Below are positions 63,050 to 64,000 of a stretch of DNA of 64,000 nt, one piece after another. The DNA lies in the NCBI RefSeq assembly GCF_008001015.1, contig NZ_CP042862.1, forward strand, positions 2,666,001 through 2,730,000, read 5' to 3'. This DNA is from Serinicoccus profundi (GTDB taxonomy: Bacteria > Actinomycetota > Actinomycetes > Actinomycetales > Dermatophilaceae). The position numbers and the translations under genes are program-made. The notes beneath the pieces were generated by a model. The model was not told where the DNA came from. It did not search any database and was given only the letters and a program-made list of their open reading frames with translations. Within the stretch, counting starts at the first letter, position 1. Every line of letters starts with the position of its first letter.

Positions 63050-63700
63050 ATGACTGCAGTCGCGATCGACCACGTCGCCGAGGGCCGCCTCCAGCAACTC
63101 GGTCTCAGTGCAGACCTGCTCATACGGGCCCTTCTGCGCGCCGACGCCGAAGCCAAGATGACCACCGGTCTTGAGCCGCCCACAGCGGAAGGGACAACCC
63201 GGTACGCCAAGACCGTGCGTTACGTGCGCGAGGAACTCGTACCGCTGGGCTGGAAGCCAGACAACGCGAAGAACTTCTGCCGGACGATCCACCCCAGCGG
63301 TTCGTTCTCGATCGTGACCAGTTCAGGCGACGAGTTCACCGGCGTCCATGTGCCGGGCATGAAGCCATCGACTAAGTACGCCAAGGGCGACCTGACAACT
63401 ATGGCGGTCAAGCAGAACGCAGACCAGGGGGTGCTCGACCTTGGTGAAGCTTACGCGCTTCGCACACTCGACCCGGCAGACCTGGAGAACGTTTGGTTGC
63501 TCCTCCAGCGGGTGACCGCCGAGACTATCTACGCCGAGCTGTCGCTACCGACGTCGATCGAGAAGGGGGTCATAGTCGACTGGGAAGAGCGAATCCTCCT
63601 TCCGCATATTTCGCGCCAAGACCCGCCCTCGACTGTGGCGATCGAGGAGCCCCCGTCCGAGGACGGGGACGCTTACAACGTCGAAGTCGCGCTGCGTTAG
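63050..63700 (+). CDS. Conserved-looking protein of unknown function
   Basis: A 216-residue protein with balanced composition, AT-richer than core genes. RLQQLGLSADLLIRALLRAD, KTVRYVREELVPLGWKPDNA, YALRTLDPADLENVWLLLQR and GVIVDWEERILLPHISRQ stand out. No motif I can assign. It lies 19 bases before the XRE gene, so the two likely form an operon, possibly a toxin-antitoxin-like pair (inference). Confidence 0.6.
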   Translation: MTAVAIDHVAEGRLQQLGLSADLLIRALLRADAEAKMTTGLEPPTAEGTTRYAKTVRYVREELVPLGWKPDNAKNFCRTIHPSGSFSIVTSSGDEFTGVHVPGMKPSTKYAKGDLTTMAVKQNADQGVLDLGEAYALRTLDPADLENVWLLLQRVTAETIYAELSLPTSIEKGVIVDWEERILLPHISRQDPPSTVAIEEPPSEDGDAYNVEVALR

Positions 63701-63719
63701 CCAAGTAGGAGCAGACTCC

Positions 63720-64000
63720 GTGTTGAACCCAACGCGACTGGCGGCCGCCCGAAAGCGCCGAGGCTGGACATTGACGAAACTGGCTGCCGAGACTGGCCTG
63801 AGCAGAGTAAGCCTGTCGGCTTACGAGAATCAGCACCAGGACCCAACACCCCAGACCCTGGCGACCCTGGCGGAGGCGCTTGGCGTCGAGGAGGCATTCT
63901 TGACCGCCGACGATCTGGACGAGATCCCGGTCGAGTCAGTTAGTTTTCGAGCTCTAAGCAAAATGACGGCACGGACTCGTGATCGAGGACTGAGCTCGGG
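63720..64000 (+). CDS. XRE-type protein, probably XRE-ImmA/IrrE, partial
   Basis: The gene starts at GTG 63720 and leaves the window. The HTH LAAARKRRGWTLTKLAAETG, LSRVSLSAYENQHQDPTPQT, LATLAEALGVEEAFLTADDL is clear. It is followed by VSFRALSKMTARTRDRGLSS, typical of the linker before an ImmA/IrrE metallopeptidase domain, which would lie beyond the edge. It may autoregulate through the palindrome at 62982-63023. Confidence 0.8.
   Translation, partial: MLNPTRLAAARKRRGWTLTKLAAETGLSRVSLSAYENQHQDPTPQTLATLAEALGVEEAFLTADDLDEIPVESVSFRALSKMTARTRDRGLSS

Overview
The window reads as chromosome of a high-GC Gram-positive bacterium, most likely a Micrococcales actinobacterium of the Intrasporangiaceae/Ornithinimicrobiaceae type. 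The grounds are GC-dominated third codon positions, a CIRCE-controlled groEL, a WXG100 protein, a DUF3263 protein, several Asp23/Gls24 proteins, a HelR-type helicase and a CmtR regulator of mycobacterial type. The genus is inference.

Bases 1-25400 are mostly core genome: helR, a glycosyltransferase pair, a small DoxX-like protein, an APH-type kinase, an HD hydrolase, an AlkD-like protein, a DUF4031-Nudix protein, a WXG100 protein, groEL, an MBL hydrolase, a UspA-symporter pair, fhs, a DUF3263 protein, ung and a GDSL hydrolase. A broken HpcH/HpaI aldolase gene, a molybdate operon (modE-like, modA, modB, frameshifted modC) and an acyl-CoA dehydrogenase/SDR pair follow.

Bases 25439-32784 form a LacI-controlled operon: two SIS-domain proteins, a FrlD-like PfkB kinase and a three-gene sugar ABC importer. 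It looks like an Amadori-product (fructoselysine/glucoselysine type) uptake and deglycation pathway, with a near-perfect double operator in front.

Bases 32857-50180 hold small membrane, VOC and PH-like proteins, an AbgT transporter beside a frameshifted M20 hydrolase, a seven-gene Asp23/Gls24 envelope-stress cluster facing a sigma factor/Asp23 pair, an ACR3-like transporter, an alcohol dehydrogenase, selO, a MerR regulator, a VOC protein and an arginase-family protein.

Bases 50405-64000 are accessory DNA: a type I restriction-modification operon with an extra PD-(D/E)XK/DUF5655 gene, a Tn554-like recombinase trio, a cmtR-cadD cadmium module, and unknown genes ending in a truncated XRE (probably XRE-ImmA) gene.

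Two patterns cut across the window. First, at least six reading frames appear broken (DoxX-like, aldolase, modC, M20, AmaP-like, ECF sigma), which points to gene decay or to indel errors in the assembly. Second, several families of intergenic repeats occur: 32-bp tandem units in three arrays, a long-hairpin element in three copies, and a 44-bp palindrome in two copies.
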